Shown one piece after another: positions 8,487 to 17,491 of a DNA stretch of 20,875 nt. The stretch is from positions 1 to 20,875 of the forward strand of contig JBFHFS010000077.1 of NCBI GenBank assembly GCA_041583495.1, in the 5' to 3' direction. Position 1 is the stretch's first letter; every line of letters starts with the position of its first letter. This stretch comes from JBFHFS01 sp041583495. GTDB lineage: Bacteria > Bacteroidota > Bacteroidia > Bacteroidales > Marinilabiliaceae. The notes under the pieces were generated by a model, which saw nothing but the letters and a program-made list of their open reading frames with translations, did not search any database and was not told the DNA's origin. A program made the translations under genes and the position numbers.

Positions 8487-8510
8487 TATCGACGATAAAA
8501 CCATAGAACA

Positions 8511-10247
8511 ATGAAGCGATATAAGCAAATACTATTTAGTCTGGGGGTGATCGTTTTTGCGGTGGCCTGCAATGAAGGTATCGATCCTATCTCCCATGTG
8601 AAGCCTGGAGAAGACCTCCAAGCACCTGTGGTTAAATTATCCTACCCGGTCGAGGGAACCAAGATTAAAGTCAATGAAGCGGTAGTGGCCATCGAGATTC
8701 AATTCGAGGTGACCGATGATATCGAGGTAGACGAAATCACCGTGTGGATGGATGGTTCCCAAATTGCCTCGATTACCGACTTTATCGACTATCGCCGGGT
8801 CCTGGCAACTGTTCCTTTCGATAATGTGACCACCGGGGTGCATGAGCTTAAGGTCATTGCCACCGATCTGGATGGTAAAAGTTCAACCGTTACCGTTAAT
8901 TTTGAAAAACAACCGCCCTATATTCCGTTGTTTGATAATGAGGTGTTGTATATGGCTTTTGATGGGGATTATACCGAGCTGGTTAGTGTTACCAAGGCGA
9001 CAAAAGTTGGGACTCCTGGCTTTGCAGGTGAGGGCGTGGCCAGCACCAATGCTTATGCAGGTGCTACCGATTCCTATCTGACCTTACCCATCGAAGGATT
9101 ACAGCTGACTAACGAGCTGACCGCCATATTCTGGCATAAGGTTAATGCAAGCCCCGACAGAGCCGGCATTTTAGTGATCGGCCCGCCTATGGATGGCGCG
9201 AATAACAACTTAAATTCAGGGTTTAGATTTTTCCGTGAGAATGCGGGCGGCAAACAGCGGTTTAAACTTAATGTGGGTACGGGTGAGGCAAACACATGGG
9301 TGGATGGTGGGTCAGCCGCCGATATTGACCCTAATGATGCCGACTGGGTTAGCCTGGCCTTTACCATCTCCGACTCCAAAGCCATTGTCTATATCGATGG
9401 GCAGATGGTGAAAGAAAGTGATATTACGGGCATCGACTGGACCGATTGCAACCTTTTGTCGATCATGTCGGGGGCCCCGAACTTTACCGGATGGAACCAT
9501 TGGTCGGACTTAAGCTTTATGGATGAGTTGCGTTTGTTCAATAAGGCAATGTCCCAGGCTGAGATCCAAAATGTGCTGGGCGTTACCAATCCCTATGAAC
9601 CGGCCGACGGGGAAACCCTTTATATGCCTTTCGATGATAATTATATCAACAAGGTGGGGGGCGCTGCCGCAACTGAAGTGGGGACCCCCGGGTTTGCTGG
9701 AGAATCCTTTAACGGCTCTAATGCCTTCCAGGGCGCCGAAGGTGCTTACCTTACCTATCCTTTGGAGGGTATCTTCAGTGACCAATTGACGGTGGCTTTC
9801 TGGTATAAGGTCAACGCAGTCCCTGACAGAGCAGGGATCGTGGTGGTAGGGAACGATGTTCCTGAGAATAGAAACCAGGGACTCCGGATTTTTAGGGAAG
9901 GAGGTCTTACAGAGCAACGAATTAAATCGAACGTTGGATTTGGAACAGGCGAAGTGTGGAACGATGGGGCGTTAATTGATGTGACAGAAGGAGAGTGGGT
10001 CCATATTGCCATCACGGTTTCATCATCGAAGAGTATTATTTATTTCGATGGAGAAGTGGTTAACTCTTCGGATATGACCGCCGGGGTGGATTGGACCGGG
10101 TGTACGACCATTACCATCGGATCGGGTGGAGAGACCTTTAGCTATTGGGGCCATGCCTACGATGCCAGTTTTATGGATGAATTGCACTTCTATAATAAAG
10201 CCCTTACGCAGGCTGAGATTCAGGCCTTGATTAATTCTGAAAACTAA
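8511..10247 (+). CDS. Surface glycan-binding lipoprotein, Ig-like plus two LamG-like domains
   Basis: A 578-residue lipoprotein (lipobox VAC, Cys20) in the place where PULs carry a surface glycan-binding protein. Residues about 38-132 form an Ig-like domain (APVVKLSYPVEGTKIKVNE, ELKVIATDLDGKSSTVTVNF). Two tandem concanavalin-A/LamG-type jelly rolls follow at about 139-355 and 360-576. They are internal duplicates sharing LYM.FD, VGTPGFAGE, YLT.P.EG, FW.KVNA.PDRAGI, I.Y.DG and SFMDEL..(F/Y)NKA..QAEIQ. No catalytic residues are evident. It probably holds polysaccharide at the surface for the T9SS enzyme and SusCD. It starts 24 bases after susD and is followed directly by a strong hairpin. Confidence 0.85.
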   Translation: MKRYKQILFSLGVIVFAVACNEGIDPISHVKPGEDLQAPVVKLSYPVEGTKIKVNEAVVAIEIQFEVTDDIEVDEITVWMDGSQIASITDFIDYRRVLATVPFDNVTTGVHELKVIATDLDGKSSTVTVNFEKQPPYIPLFDNEVLYMAFDGDYTELVSVTKATKVGTPGFAGEGVASTNAYAGATDSYLTLPIEGLQLTNELTAIFWHKVNASPDRAGILVIGPPMDGANNNLNSGFRFFRENAGGKQRFKLNVGTGEANTWVDGGSAADIDPNDADWVSLAFTISDSKAIVYIDGQMVKESDITGIDWTDCNLLSIMSGAPNFTGWNHWSDLSFMDELRLFNKAMSQAEIQNVLGVTNPYEPADGETLYMPFDDNYINKVGGAAATEVGTPGFAGESFNGSNAFQGAEGAYLTYPLEGIFSDQLTVAFWYKVNAVPDRAGIVVVGNDVPENRNQGLRIFREGGLTEQRIKSNVGFGTGEVWNDGALIDVTEGEWVHIAITVSSSKSIIYFDGEVVNSSDMTAGVDWTGCTTITIGSGGETFSYWGHAYDASFMDELHFYNKALTQAEIQALINSEN

Positions 10248-10255
10248 TTTCTGTG

Positions 10256-10300
10256 AGCCACCGGACAACCAGGATTAATCGTTGTCCGGTGGTTTCTTTC
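10256..10300 (+). terminator. Rho-independent terminator or attenuator inside the PUL
   Basis: CCACCGGACAAC (10258-10269) and GTTGTCCGGTGG (10281-10292) form a perfect 12-bp stem around an 11-base loop. The stem is extended by A-U and G-U pairs and followed by TTTCTTTC. It lies between the LamG lipoprotein stop and the oxidoreductase start 17 bases further on. The position suggests partial termination, giving more susCD/binding-protein mRNA than enzyme mRNA. Confidence 0.8.
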
Positions 10301-10316
10301 ATCCTTACAGGAAACC

Positions 10317-11783
10317 ATGTCAGAGAAAAATAATTTGACCCGTCGAAAGTTTATTGCCCGGACTGCCGCCGCAGGGGTGGGGTTTTCCATTGTTCCTGCT
10401 CATGTTTTGGGACGATCCGGCCAAACCCCTCCCAGTGATAAGCTTAATGTGGCCCTGATAGGCTCAGGAACCCAGGCATTGAAGCAACTTCCCGAATGGT
10501 TGCAAAGGGAGGAACTTCAGTTTGTGGCCGTTTGCGACCCTAACCGTGAAAGTTATGATTACCCGCTCTGGGGTCAGTCGAAAGGAGAGCCAAGAGGGGC
10601 GCCCGGAGGCCGCGAAATCGGCCGGCAAAGAATTAATGCCTTCTATGCCCAAAAGCATGGCGACGGCTCCTATGCCGGCTGTGCTGCTTATGCCGATTTC
10701 AGAGAGTTGTTGGAAGTGGAAAAAGAGCTGGATGCTATTTTTATTATGACACCCGATCATTTGCATGCCACCATCGCCATCGCCGGGATGAATAAAAATT
10801 TAAGGATAGCCACCCATAAACCCATCGGTAATTTTATGCACGAAACCCATGTGGCGTGCCAGGCGGCTATTGAAAGGAAGGCCCGCACTCATTGTTTTGC
10901 GTTTCAGGATCCGGAAGAGCTTTATTTGCTAAAAACCTGGATCGATAGCGGGCTCATCGGGAAAGTGAAAGCCTTGCACCGGTGGACCAATCGGCCTATG
11001 TGGCCACAAGGATCCCCTTATCTACCCGCAGAGAAGCCCATTCCTGACGGGTTCGACTGGCAGCTGTGGCTGGGACCCTCCACCCCTCGACCCTATTCGC
11101 CCGACTATACGCATACCGTTTTTAGAGGCTGGTACGAGTTTGGTTCCGGGTGTCTGGCCGATATGGGCTATTATGGCTTCTGGAAAGACTGGCGCATCCT
11201 GGATCTGGGGATGCCTTTTGCCGCTGAAGGCCACTCCAGTTTCACCTGCGAGATAAGGGATTTTAGGAGTACCTGGGTCGATAATAAACTCAGTTATCCG
11301 CATGCGGCCACCCTAAAATGGGAAGTGCCGCTCAGAGGTGAAAATGAATCCATAGATGTTTTTTGGTACGAAGGCGGGATGAAGCCTTTTACTCCCCAGA
11401 GCCTAACCACAAAGGGGTTGAAGATGCCCCAGGATGGGGTTATGTTCGTGGGGGATCAGGGTTCCATTCTGGCCGATTACGGCTATCGGAATCCTGTCCT
11501 GCTCAATGTAAGTGAGGGAGACCAAAAGGCGGCGTCTATTCCAATTCCACCGTTCGAGTCTTTGGATCAAACCAGCGAGATGATCAGGGCCTTCAAAGGG
11601 GGCCAACCCTCGCGGGGTCGCTTTGAAAGCGTACAAACCGTGGCTGAAGCCATCTGTTTGGGCAATCTGGCCATCCGGATGGATGAACGCCTGGAGTGGG
11701 ATCGTGAGATGCTGAAAGTGACCAATTTACAGGAAGCCAACAATTTCTTAGCCCGCGTATGCCGGCCTGGCTGGGAACTCTGA
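10317..11783 (+). CDS. Tat-exported Gfo/Idh/MocA-family oxidoreductase
   Basis: A 488-residue NAD(P)-dependent sugar oxidoreductase. The N-terminus TRRKFIARTAAAGVGFSIVP is a twin-arginine signal, so the enzyme would be exported folded with cofactor to the periplasm. A Rossmann fold starts at LNVALIGSGTQ (about 43-53), followed by VAVCDPNR and FIMTPDHLHATIAIA. The usual EKP motif is HKP (167-169), keeping the Lys. The usual D-M-G-C-H active-site stretch reads DMGYYGFW (from Asp282), so the conserved His position is Tyr286. Family members of this exported type can oxidise glycosides at C3. With the DUF1080 gene 64 bases downstream, a role in making or reversing 3-keto-glycosides is the best inference. 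Substrate and direction are unknown. Confidence 0.85.
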   Translation: MSEKNNLTRRKFIARTAAAGVGFSIVPAHVLGRSGQTPPSDKLNVALIGSGTQALKQLPEWLQREELQFVAVCDPNRESYDYPLWGQSKGEPRGAPGGREIGRQRINAFYAQKHGDGSYAGCAAYADFRELLEVEKELDAIFIMTPDHLHATIAIAGMNKNLRIATHKPIGNFMHETHVACQAAIERKARTHCFAFQDPEELYLLKTWIDSGLIGKVKALHRWTNRPMWPQGSPYLPAEKPIPDGFDWQLWLGPSTPRPYSPDYTHTVFRGWYEFGSGCLADMGYYGFWKDWRILDLGMPFAAEGHSSFTCEIRDFRSTWVDNKLSYPHAATLKWEVPLRGENESIDVFWYEGGMKPFTPQSLTTKGLKMPQDGVMFVGDQGSILADYGYRNPVLLNVSEGDQKAASIPIPPFESLDQTSEMIRAFKGGQPSRGRFESVQTVAEAICLGNLAIRMDERLEWDREMLKVTNLQEANNFLARVCRPGWEL

Positions 11784-11847
11784 AATTGACATGGCGGATT
11801 TCAATTTTGCATCGGAAAACAACAGAAACCCATAATAATTTAGGCTT

Positions 11848-12597
11848 ATGAAACGATTTCTTTTATTCCTTGTGACCTTTCTTTTTTTCTCAGAAGCCTT
11901 AACCGTTGCCCAGGTTCCCGGATGGTTCGCGGCAGAAGGATTTATCAGCCTGTTTAATGGTAAAGATCTCACCGGCTGGATCATCCCCGAGGGGGATAAT
12001 GGCCACTGGTCGGTGATCGATGGCGTCATTGATTATGATGCCCGCTCCGAAGCCATTGGGAACAAAGACCTATGGACCGAAAGAGAATTTAAAGATTTTA
12101 AATTACATGTGGAATGGCGCTTTAAAGGATATGGCGATCATCTCTTTCCGCTTCCAACCATCTTGCCCAATGGTGACTATTGGCGCGATGAGAATGGGGA
12201 AATTATTGAACCCCCCGGGCCTAATGCCGATTCGGGGATTTTGTTAAAACGTGCCGGGCAGGCAAATCTCTGGTGTTGGTCGGTGGGTTCGGGAGAGTTG
12301 TGGTCGGTACGTAACAACCAGGCGCTACCCCCGGAGGTGCGCGCCGCTGCTGTGCCTTCGCACAATGCGGATCAACCCGTGGGCCAATGGAATGCCTTTG
12401 ATATTACCCTGGTGGGCGAACGAATAACGGTGGTTAACAATGGCATTACGGTTATCGATCAGGCCTTGTATCCCGGGATGGTTGAAAAGGGCCCCATCGG
12501 CCTGCAGCACCATGGCGGGATCAATAAAAAAACCGGTAAACTACAGGGAGCCTCCAGCCTGGTGCAGTTTCGCAATATCTGGATCAAAGAGTTGTAG
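11848..12597 (+). CDS. DUF1080 / 3-keto-disaccharide hydrolase-family protein (PF06439)
   Basis: A 249-residue exported protein with a signal peptide ending TVA before Gln22. The fold is the jelly roll of PF06439: opening FISLFNGKDLTGWIIPEG, then HWSVIDGVIDYD, DFKLHVEWRF, the NADSGILLKR signature, QWNAFDITLVGERITVVNNG and the closing GPIGLQHHGG with FRNIWIKEL. Members of this family cleave 3-keto-glucosides, and the Pfam family now carries the name 3-keto-disaccharide hydrolase. It lies between the Tat oxidoreductase and the GH144 gene, which fits a periplasmic oxidise-then-cleave pair. Many PF06439 proteins are untested, so activity here is inferred. Confidence 0.85.
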   Translation: MKRFLLFLVTFLFFSEALTVAQVPGWFAAEGFISLFNGKDLTGWIIPEGDNGHWSVIDGVIDYDARSEAIGNKDLWTEREFKDFKLHVEWRFKGYGDHLFPLPTILPNGDYWRDENGEIIEPPGPNADSGILLKRAGQANLWCWSVGSGELWSVRNNQALPPEVRAAAVPSHNADQPVGQWNAFDITLVGERITVVNNGITVIDQALYPGMVEKGPIGLQHHGGINKKTGKLQGASSLVQFRNIWIKEL

Positions 12598-12607
12598 TTC
12601 TTTACTT

Positions 12608-12652
12608 CCCCAAGAGGGTAGATGACAGAGCATGGACATCCTCCTCTTGTGG
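12608..12652. other. Imperfect hairpin between DUF1080 and GH144 genes
   Basis: CCCCAAGAGG (12608-12617) and CCTCTTGTGG (12643-12652) pair over 10 bases with one mismatch around a 25-base loop. There is no T-tract after either arm, so it is not a standard terminator. It could be a processing or stabilising element in the operon mRNA, or chance. Confidence 0.3.
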
Positions 12653-12701
12653 AGCATTAAACAAAAGGGGAGAAGGCATAAACCATTCTAAAAAGCAGAT
12701 T

Positions 12702-15113
12702 TTGAAAAATTACCCCGGATATTTAACACTGATAAGTTTTTGGGTTTTGTTTTCTATGGTAGGAAGAGGTCAGGAAGTCTACTTCTTTTCCGAAGGGACC
12801 GACCTTACCTATTATGATCAGGGACTCGTGGATGTCAGTAATTTGGAAGGTAGTTCTTTCGAATTCACCCATCCTCCCGGGCTGCCACAATACAACGATA
12901 AGGTGCCCTGTACAACCATTGCCTATCAGGGGGCTACCTCCTTGAAATTCAAGTACACCTCTGCCCCCGATGGCAACTGGAAGGTTAGTATTCATCAGGC
13001 CGGGTGGGGTACGGTCGATCTTTCCTCCATGGACTCCCTTTCTTTTTATGTGTATACCTCCGAGGAATTGCCAAATACCGCCTTACCCATGCTAGGACTG
13101 AGAACCCTGAATAAGAACGGTCTGGATGAGGTCTCCTCCCAACTTTATAGCCCAACAGCCTATAACTCCTCCTTGCCGGCCGGCCAATGGAGCCGGGTGA
13201 CTTTTCCTCTCGGGGTGATGAAGGAGGATGAGGAAAACAGTGAACTGGATTTTTCGGAGACCAAAGCGGTGATCTTTAATCAGTCGGAAACCAATAACAG
13301 TTCCCGTTTAATTTTGATCGATCAATTGGCGGCCTTTAAGAGTCTTGAAGAAATCCCTGTGGTCACCAATCTGGAGCTCACCGGTTACGATAGCCATGCC
13401 GAGTTAAGATGGGAAGTCCCCGAAGGTGATTTCGCCTATCGCGTGTATGCTTCATTTGATGGGGGAGACAGCTGGGAGGTCCGGGCTGAGACCTATGACC
13501 ATTTTTATCTCGACTTTGTCCCCGTGAGTGCCCGAAACACAGCCATTCTCTACCGGGTGGTTACCCTGTTTCAGGGGATGGAATCTGTTCCGCTCCAGCA
13601 AACAGCTGTCCTGAGAAACTTCACCGATGAGGAGTTGCTCGACATGGTGCAACGCTATGCCTTTCGGTATTTTTGGGACGGCGCTCACCCGGAAACCGGG
13701 ATGGCGCTGGAACGCTCGGATGGGAATGGCCGTACAGCGGCCTCGGGAGCCACCGGGATGGGTTTAATGGCCATGGTCGTAGCGCATGAACGCCAATACC
13801 GGCCCCGGGAAGAGATTAAAGCGCGTGTGCTACAAATATTGGCCTTTCTTGACAGCTGCGATCGGCATCATGGGGCCTGGTCGCATTGGTACAACGCCAA
13901 TACCGGGGAGACCCAGCCCTTTTCGTTGGACGACGATGGGGGCGATATTGTGGAGACTTCCTATGTGGCTCAGGGCCTCATTGCCTTGAAGAATTATTTC
14001 TCGGGAATGGATGCCCTGTCGGTTCAGATACGTGAAGAGGCCGATCAATTGTGGCGGGCTATCGATTGGAACTGGTACCGAAATGGAGATCAGAATGTGC
14101 TCTATTGGCACTGGTCACCAAATATCGGATTTCAGAAGAATATGAAGGTGACCGGCTGGAATGAAACCCTCATCACATACCTGATGGCGGCGGCATCGCC
14201 CACCTATGGTATTCCTAAAGAGGTCTATGAAGAGGGATACGCCGGGAATGGGAGTATCGTCAATAAACGAACCTTTTATAACTATGAAATAAACCTATCA
14301 CCCGATTGGGGTGGCCCCTTGTTTTGGATCCATTATACCCACCTGGGAATCGACCCCCATGATCTTCAGGATCAATATGCCAGCTACTGGCAAGAGAATG
14401 TCAATACGGCCCTGATTCATTATGCCTATGCCGTGGATAATCCATTGAATCATCAAAATTATGGGCAACTGTGCTGGGGCCTTACCGCCAGTGACGACCC
14501 CGATGGGTATACCGCCCATCAACCCATGAGCAACGATAATGGAACCATCAGTCCTACCGCTGCTCTGGCAAGCATGCCCTATACGCCCGAAGAGTCGTTG
14601 AGAGCGCTCAAATATTTTTATCGGGAGCGGGGGGCAGAGCTGTTTGGGTTATATGGCCCGTATGACGCCTTTAACGATAACCTGAATTGGGTAAAAAAGG
14701 CCTACATCGGCATAGACCAGGGACCTATAGTGGTCATGATCGAGAACTACCGGACCGGCCTCCTTTGGAATGCTGTGATGAAAGATGCAAACGTTAAGGA
14801 GGGTCTCGAAAAACTTGGATTCCAATACAACGTTAATGTCATTGTTGATAAGGCTATTGAGTTTTCAGCCCTTACAATTTACCCCAATCCTTCAAAAGAT
14901 TGGGTGGTTGTTTCTCATCCCCAGATAAATAGCGGCCATTCGGTGATTTTGAAAGTGTACTCACTCGACGGCCGTCTGATGTGGAGGGAAAACATAGGCA
15001 GCAGGAGGGGGGAATTCACTTTCGATGGCTCTTTTTTGAAGAATGGGTTATACTTCATAATGGTTGAAAACGGAGATCGATATTTTTATGGTGAATTATT
15101 GGTCAAAAAATAA
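12702..15113 (+). CDS. GH144 beta-1,2-glucanase with binding domain, FN3 and T9SS sorting tail
   Basis: An 803-residue secreted multidomain enzyme. Translation appears to start at TTG (12702); no in-frame ATG lies just upstream and the signal peptide (LISFWVLFSMVGRG before Gln24) fits this start. Residues 25-212 look like a galactose-binding-type beta-sandwich ending RLILIDQLAAF. Residues 218-300 are a fibronectin type III-like domain (NLELTGYDSHAELRW). Residues 306-712 are the GH144 (alpha/alpha)6 domain (PF10091, often called putative glucoamylase), with RYFWDGAHPETG, DDDGGDIVET (410-419), WHWSPNIGF, GWNE (Glu488), SPTAALASMPYTPEES and YIGIDQGPIVVMIEN. Residues 722-803 are a type A T9SS sorting domain (LTIYPNPSKDW, LKVYSLDGRLMW, NGLYFIMVENG). 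GH144 enzymes hydrolyse beta-1,2-glucan, endo or exo. The tail implies display on or release from the cell surface. Confidence 0.9.
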   Translation: MKNYPGYLTLISFWVLFSMVGRGQEVYFFSEGTDLTYYDQGLVDVSNLEGSSFEFTHPPGLPQYNDKVPCTTIAYQGATSLKFKYTSAPDGNWKVSIHQAGWGTVDLSSMDSLSFYVYTSEELPNTALPMLGLRTLNKNGLDEVSSQLYSPTAYNSSLPAGQWSRVTFPLGVMKEDEENSELDFSETKAVIFNQSETNNSSRLILIDQLAAFKSLEEIPVVTNLELTGYDSHAELRWEVPEGDFAYRVYASFDGGDSWEVRAETYDHFYLDFVPVSARNTAILYRVVTLFQGMESVPLQQTAVLRNFTDEELLDMVQRYAFRYFWDGAHPETGMALERSDGNGRTAASGATGMGLMAMVVAHERQYRPREEIKARVLQILAFLDSCDRHHGAWSHWYNANTGETQPFSLDDDGGDIVETSYVAQGLIALKNYFSGMDALSVQIREEADQLWRAIDWNWYRNGDQNVLYWHWSPNIGFQKNMKVTGWNETLITYLMAAASPTYGIPKEVYEEGYAGNGSIVNKRTFYNYEINLSPDWGGPLFWIHYTHLGIDPHDLQDQYASYWQENVNTALIHYAYAVDNPLNHQNYGQLCWGLTASDDPDGYTAHQPMSNDNGTISPTAALASMPYTPEESLRALKYFYRERGAELFGLYGPYDAFNDNLNWVKKAYIGIDQGPIVVMIENYRTGLLWNAVMKDANVKEGLEKLGFQYNVNVIVDKAIEFSALTIYPNPSKDWVVVSHPQINSGHSVILKVYSLDGRLMWRENIGSRRGEFTFDGSFLKNGLYFIMVENGDRYFYGELLVKK

Positions 15114-15196
15114 TAAAGGAGTAGTTTTCTGAATCCTTCAGGAATCTTTAATTCATGGGATCAATCCTTTTGTATTGAAAAATAAAACGAATCGAT

Positions 15197-17479
15197 ATGA
15201 GATCTAAAATCTGCTTATTGTTTGGCTTAATGCTTTGGTTAGTGGCTTGTCAACCCAAGAGTCCCGGAACCGGAATGAAGCCTTTTATCGATGACTTGAT
15301 GGGGAAAATGACCCTCGGGGAAAAAATAGGGCAACTTAATTTGATTACTCCCGGAGGGGGTATTCCAACCGGGTCGGCAGTGAGTTCGGATGTGGAATTG
15401 AAAATTAAATCCGGGAAAGTAGGGGGTATTTTCGGGGTTGCCGGACCCGAAAAAGTGCGTCAGGCCCAGCAACTGGCCGTTGAACATAGTCGGCTGAAGA
15501 TCCCGATGTTGTTTGGATTGGATGTTATCCATGGATATAAAACCATCTTTCCCATACCTCTGGGATTGGCCTGTAGCTGGGATCTGCCTCTGATTGAAAA
15601 AACAGCACGGATTGCAGCTCAGGAAGCCACCGCCGATGGATTGAACTGGACCTTTTCGCCCATGGTCGACATCGCACGCGATCCCAGATGGGGCCGGGTG
15701 GCAGAGGGTGCTGGTGAAGATCCTTTTCTGGGCTCTGAAATTGCCAAAGCAATGGTTCGTGGTTACCAGGGAAATGACCTGAAAGATGCCCAAACCATGT
15801 TGGCTACGGTGAAGCATTTTGCGCTGTATGGGGCAGCCGAAGCCGGACGGGATTACAACTCGGTGGATATGAGCCGGCAGAGAATGTTTAATGAGTATCT
15901 GCCACCCTATCTGGCGGCTGTGGAAGCCGGCGTGGGGAGTGTGATGTCGTCGTTCAACGATGTGGAAGGGGTGCCCGCCAGTGGAAATCACTGGTTATTG
16001 ACCGAGCTGCTCCGTGAGCAATGGGGTTTTTACGGTTTTGTGGTGTCGGATTATACCTCGGTAAATGAGATGATAGACCATGGGCTGGGTGATTTGCAGG
16101 CAGTCTCGGCTTTGTCGCTCAATGCAGGGCTGGATATGGATATGGTGGGAGAGGGCTTTCTTACCACTCTGGAACAGTCACTCGAACAGGGCCTCATCTC
16201 CGAAGAGGCTATCAATATGGCTTGTCGGCGAATATTAGAGGCCAAGTATAAACTGGGTCTGTTTGAAGACCCCTATCGGTATATCGATATCTCCGGCCCG
16301 GAAGCTGAAATTCTAACCCGGGAACACCTGGCCGCATCACGCGAGGCAGCTGCCCGGTCGTTCGTGCTTCTGAAAAACCCAAAGAAGGTCTTACCCCTTA
16401 AGGCCTCGGGTAAGATTGCCCTGATAGGGCCTCTGGCCAATAATAAAAACAACATGCTTGGGACCTGGGCGGTTTCGGGCGACCCGCAATTGTCTGTTCC
16501 GATTCTGGAGGGGATGCAAAACGTGGGTGGCAGCGGGGTCCGGATTCAATATGCCAAAGGGGCCAATATCTCGGACGACCCGGAGTTGGCTAAAAAAGTA
16601 AATGTGTTCGGGACCCGAATCAATGTGGATGAGCGTTCCTCCGAAGAGATGCTCCGCGAAGCCATAAGGGTGGCCCGCAGTTCCGATGTGATTGTGGCCG
16701 TGGTGGGCGAGGCCTCCGAAATGAGCGGGGAATCTTCCAGCCGATCGGATATTTCGTTGCCTCAAAGCCAAAAAACGTTGGTGCGGGCACTGGCCCAAAC
16801 GGGTAAGCCTTTGGTTCTGGTCCTGATGAGTGGCAGGCCGCTGGCCATTGAAGAGGAAAACAATCTGGCGGATGCCATTTTACTTTCCTGGCATCCCGGA
16901 ATTGAAGCGGGAAATGCTATCGCCGACGTCCTTTTTGGCAAATACAACCCATCGGGTAAGCTGGCCATGACCTTTCCGCGAAATGTGGGGCAGATTCCTA
17001 TTTATTATCGCATTCGCACCACCGGGCGACCCAATCCCGGTGATACCTTTCAAAAATTCCGTTCCAACTATCTCGATGTGCCTAACTCTCCATTATTCCC
17101 ATTCGGGTATGGACTCAGTTATACCACGTTTGAGTACAGTGAAATAACCCTCGATAAGGACACCATGAAATCAAACGGTCAATTACTGGCCTCCTGCACC
17201 GTTACCAATACGGGCACTGTCGATGGGGAAGAGGTGGTTCAATTGTACATCCGTGATCTGGTGCGGAGTCTCACCCCTCCGGTGAAAGAGTTGAAAGCAT
17301 TCCTTAAAATAGCATTAAAATCCGGGGAGTCTCAAAAAGTTGAGTTTAAGCTTACCGTCGACGACCTCAGGTTTTATGACAACCAGTTAGCGTTTGTTTA
17401 TGAACCCGGTGAATTTAAGGTGTTTATTGGTAGCAGTAGTGAAATGGTAAAGGAGGCTGCCTTTACATTGGTGAAATAA
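15197..17479 (+). CDS. GH3 beta-glucosidase lipoprotein
   Basis: A 760-residue retaining glycoside hydrolase. The lipobox LVAC places lipid Cys18 at the mature end, so it is membrane-anchored, likely facing the periplasm. The GH3 N-terminal TIM barrel (about 28-370) shows MTLGEKIGQL, GLDVIHGYKTIFP, FSPMVDIARDPRWGRVAEGAGED, TVKHFALYGAAEAGRDYN and VVSDYTS, whose Asp285 is the expected nucleophile. The sandwich domain (about 385-620) carries GEASEMSGESSSRSDI with Glu512 as likely acid/base. A FN3-like domain closes the protein (YGLSYTTFEYSEI onward). The BglX-like architecture is complete. Beside two GH144 genes, the likely job is releasing glucose from sophorose and longer beta-1,2-glucooligosaccharides. 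An 83-base gap precedes it, and the next gene follows after 12 bases. Confidence 0.94.
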   Translation: MRSKICLLFGLMLWLVACQPKSPGTGMKPFIDDLMGKMTLGEKIGQLNLITPGGGIPTGSAVSSDVELKIKSGKVGGIFGVAGPEKVRQAQQLAVEHSRLKIPMLFGLDVIHGYKTIFPIPLGLACSWDLPLIEKTARIAAQEATADGLNWTFSPMVDIARDPRWGRVAEGAGEDPFLGSEIAKAMVRGYQGNDLKDAQTMLATVKHFALYGAAEAGRDYNSVDMSRQRMFNEYLPPYLAAVEAGVGSVMSSFNDVEGVPASGNHWLLTELLREQWGFYGFVVSDYTSVNEMIDHGLGDLQAVSALSLNAGLDMDMVGEGFLTTLEQSLEQGLISEEAINMACRRILEAKYKLGLFEDPYRYIDISGPEAEILTREHLAASREAAARSFVLLKNPKKVLPLKASGKIALIGPLANNKNNMLGTWAVSGDPQLSVPILEGMQNVGGSGVRIQYAKGANISDDPELAKKVNVFGTRINVDERSSEEMLREAIRVARSSDVIVAVVGEASEMSGESSSRSDISLPQSQKTLVRALAQTGKPLVLVLMSGRPLAIEEENNLADAILLSWHPGIEAGNAIADVLFGKYNPSGKLAMTFPRNVGQIPIYYRIRTTGRPNPGDTFQKFRSNYLDVPNSPLFPFGYGLSYTTFEYSEITLDKDTMKSNGQLLASCTVTNTGTVDGEEVVQLYIRDLVRSLTPPVKELKAFLKIALKSGESQKVEFKLTVDDLRFYDNQLAFVYEPGEFKVFIGSSSEMVKEAAFTLVK

Positions 17480-17491
17480 AATTATAGTCGA

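Noticed and set aside
11780..11812. AAATTG/CAATTT inverted repeat after the Tat oxidoreductase gene
   Set aside because: The stem is only six A/T-rich pairs with a long loop and no clear U-tract, so I do not call a terminator.
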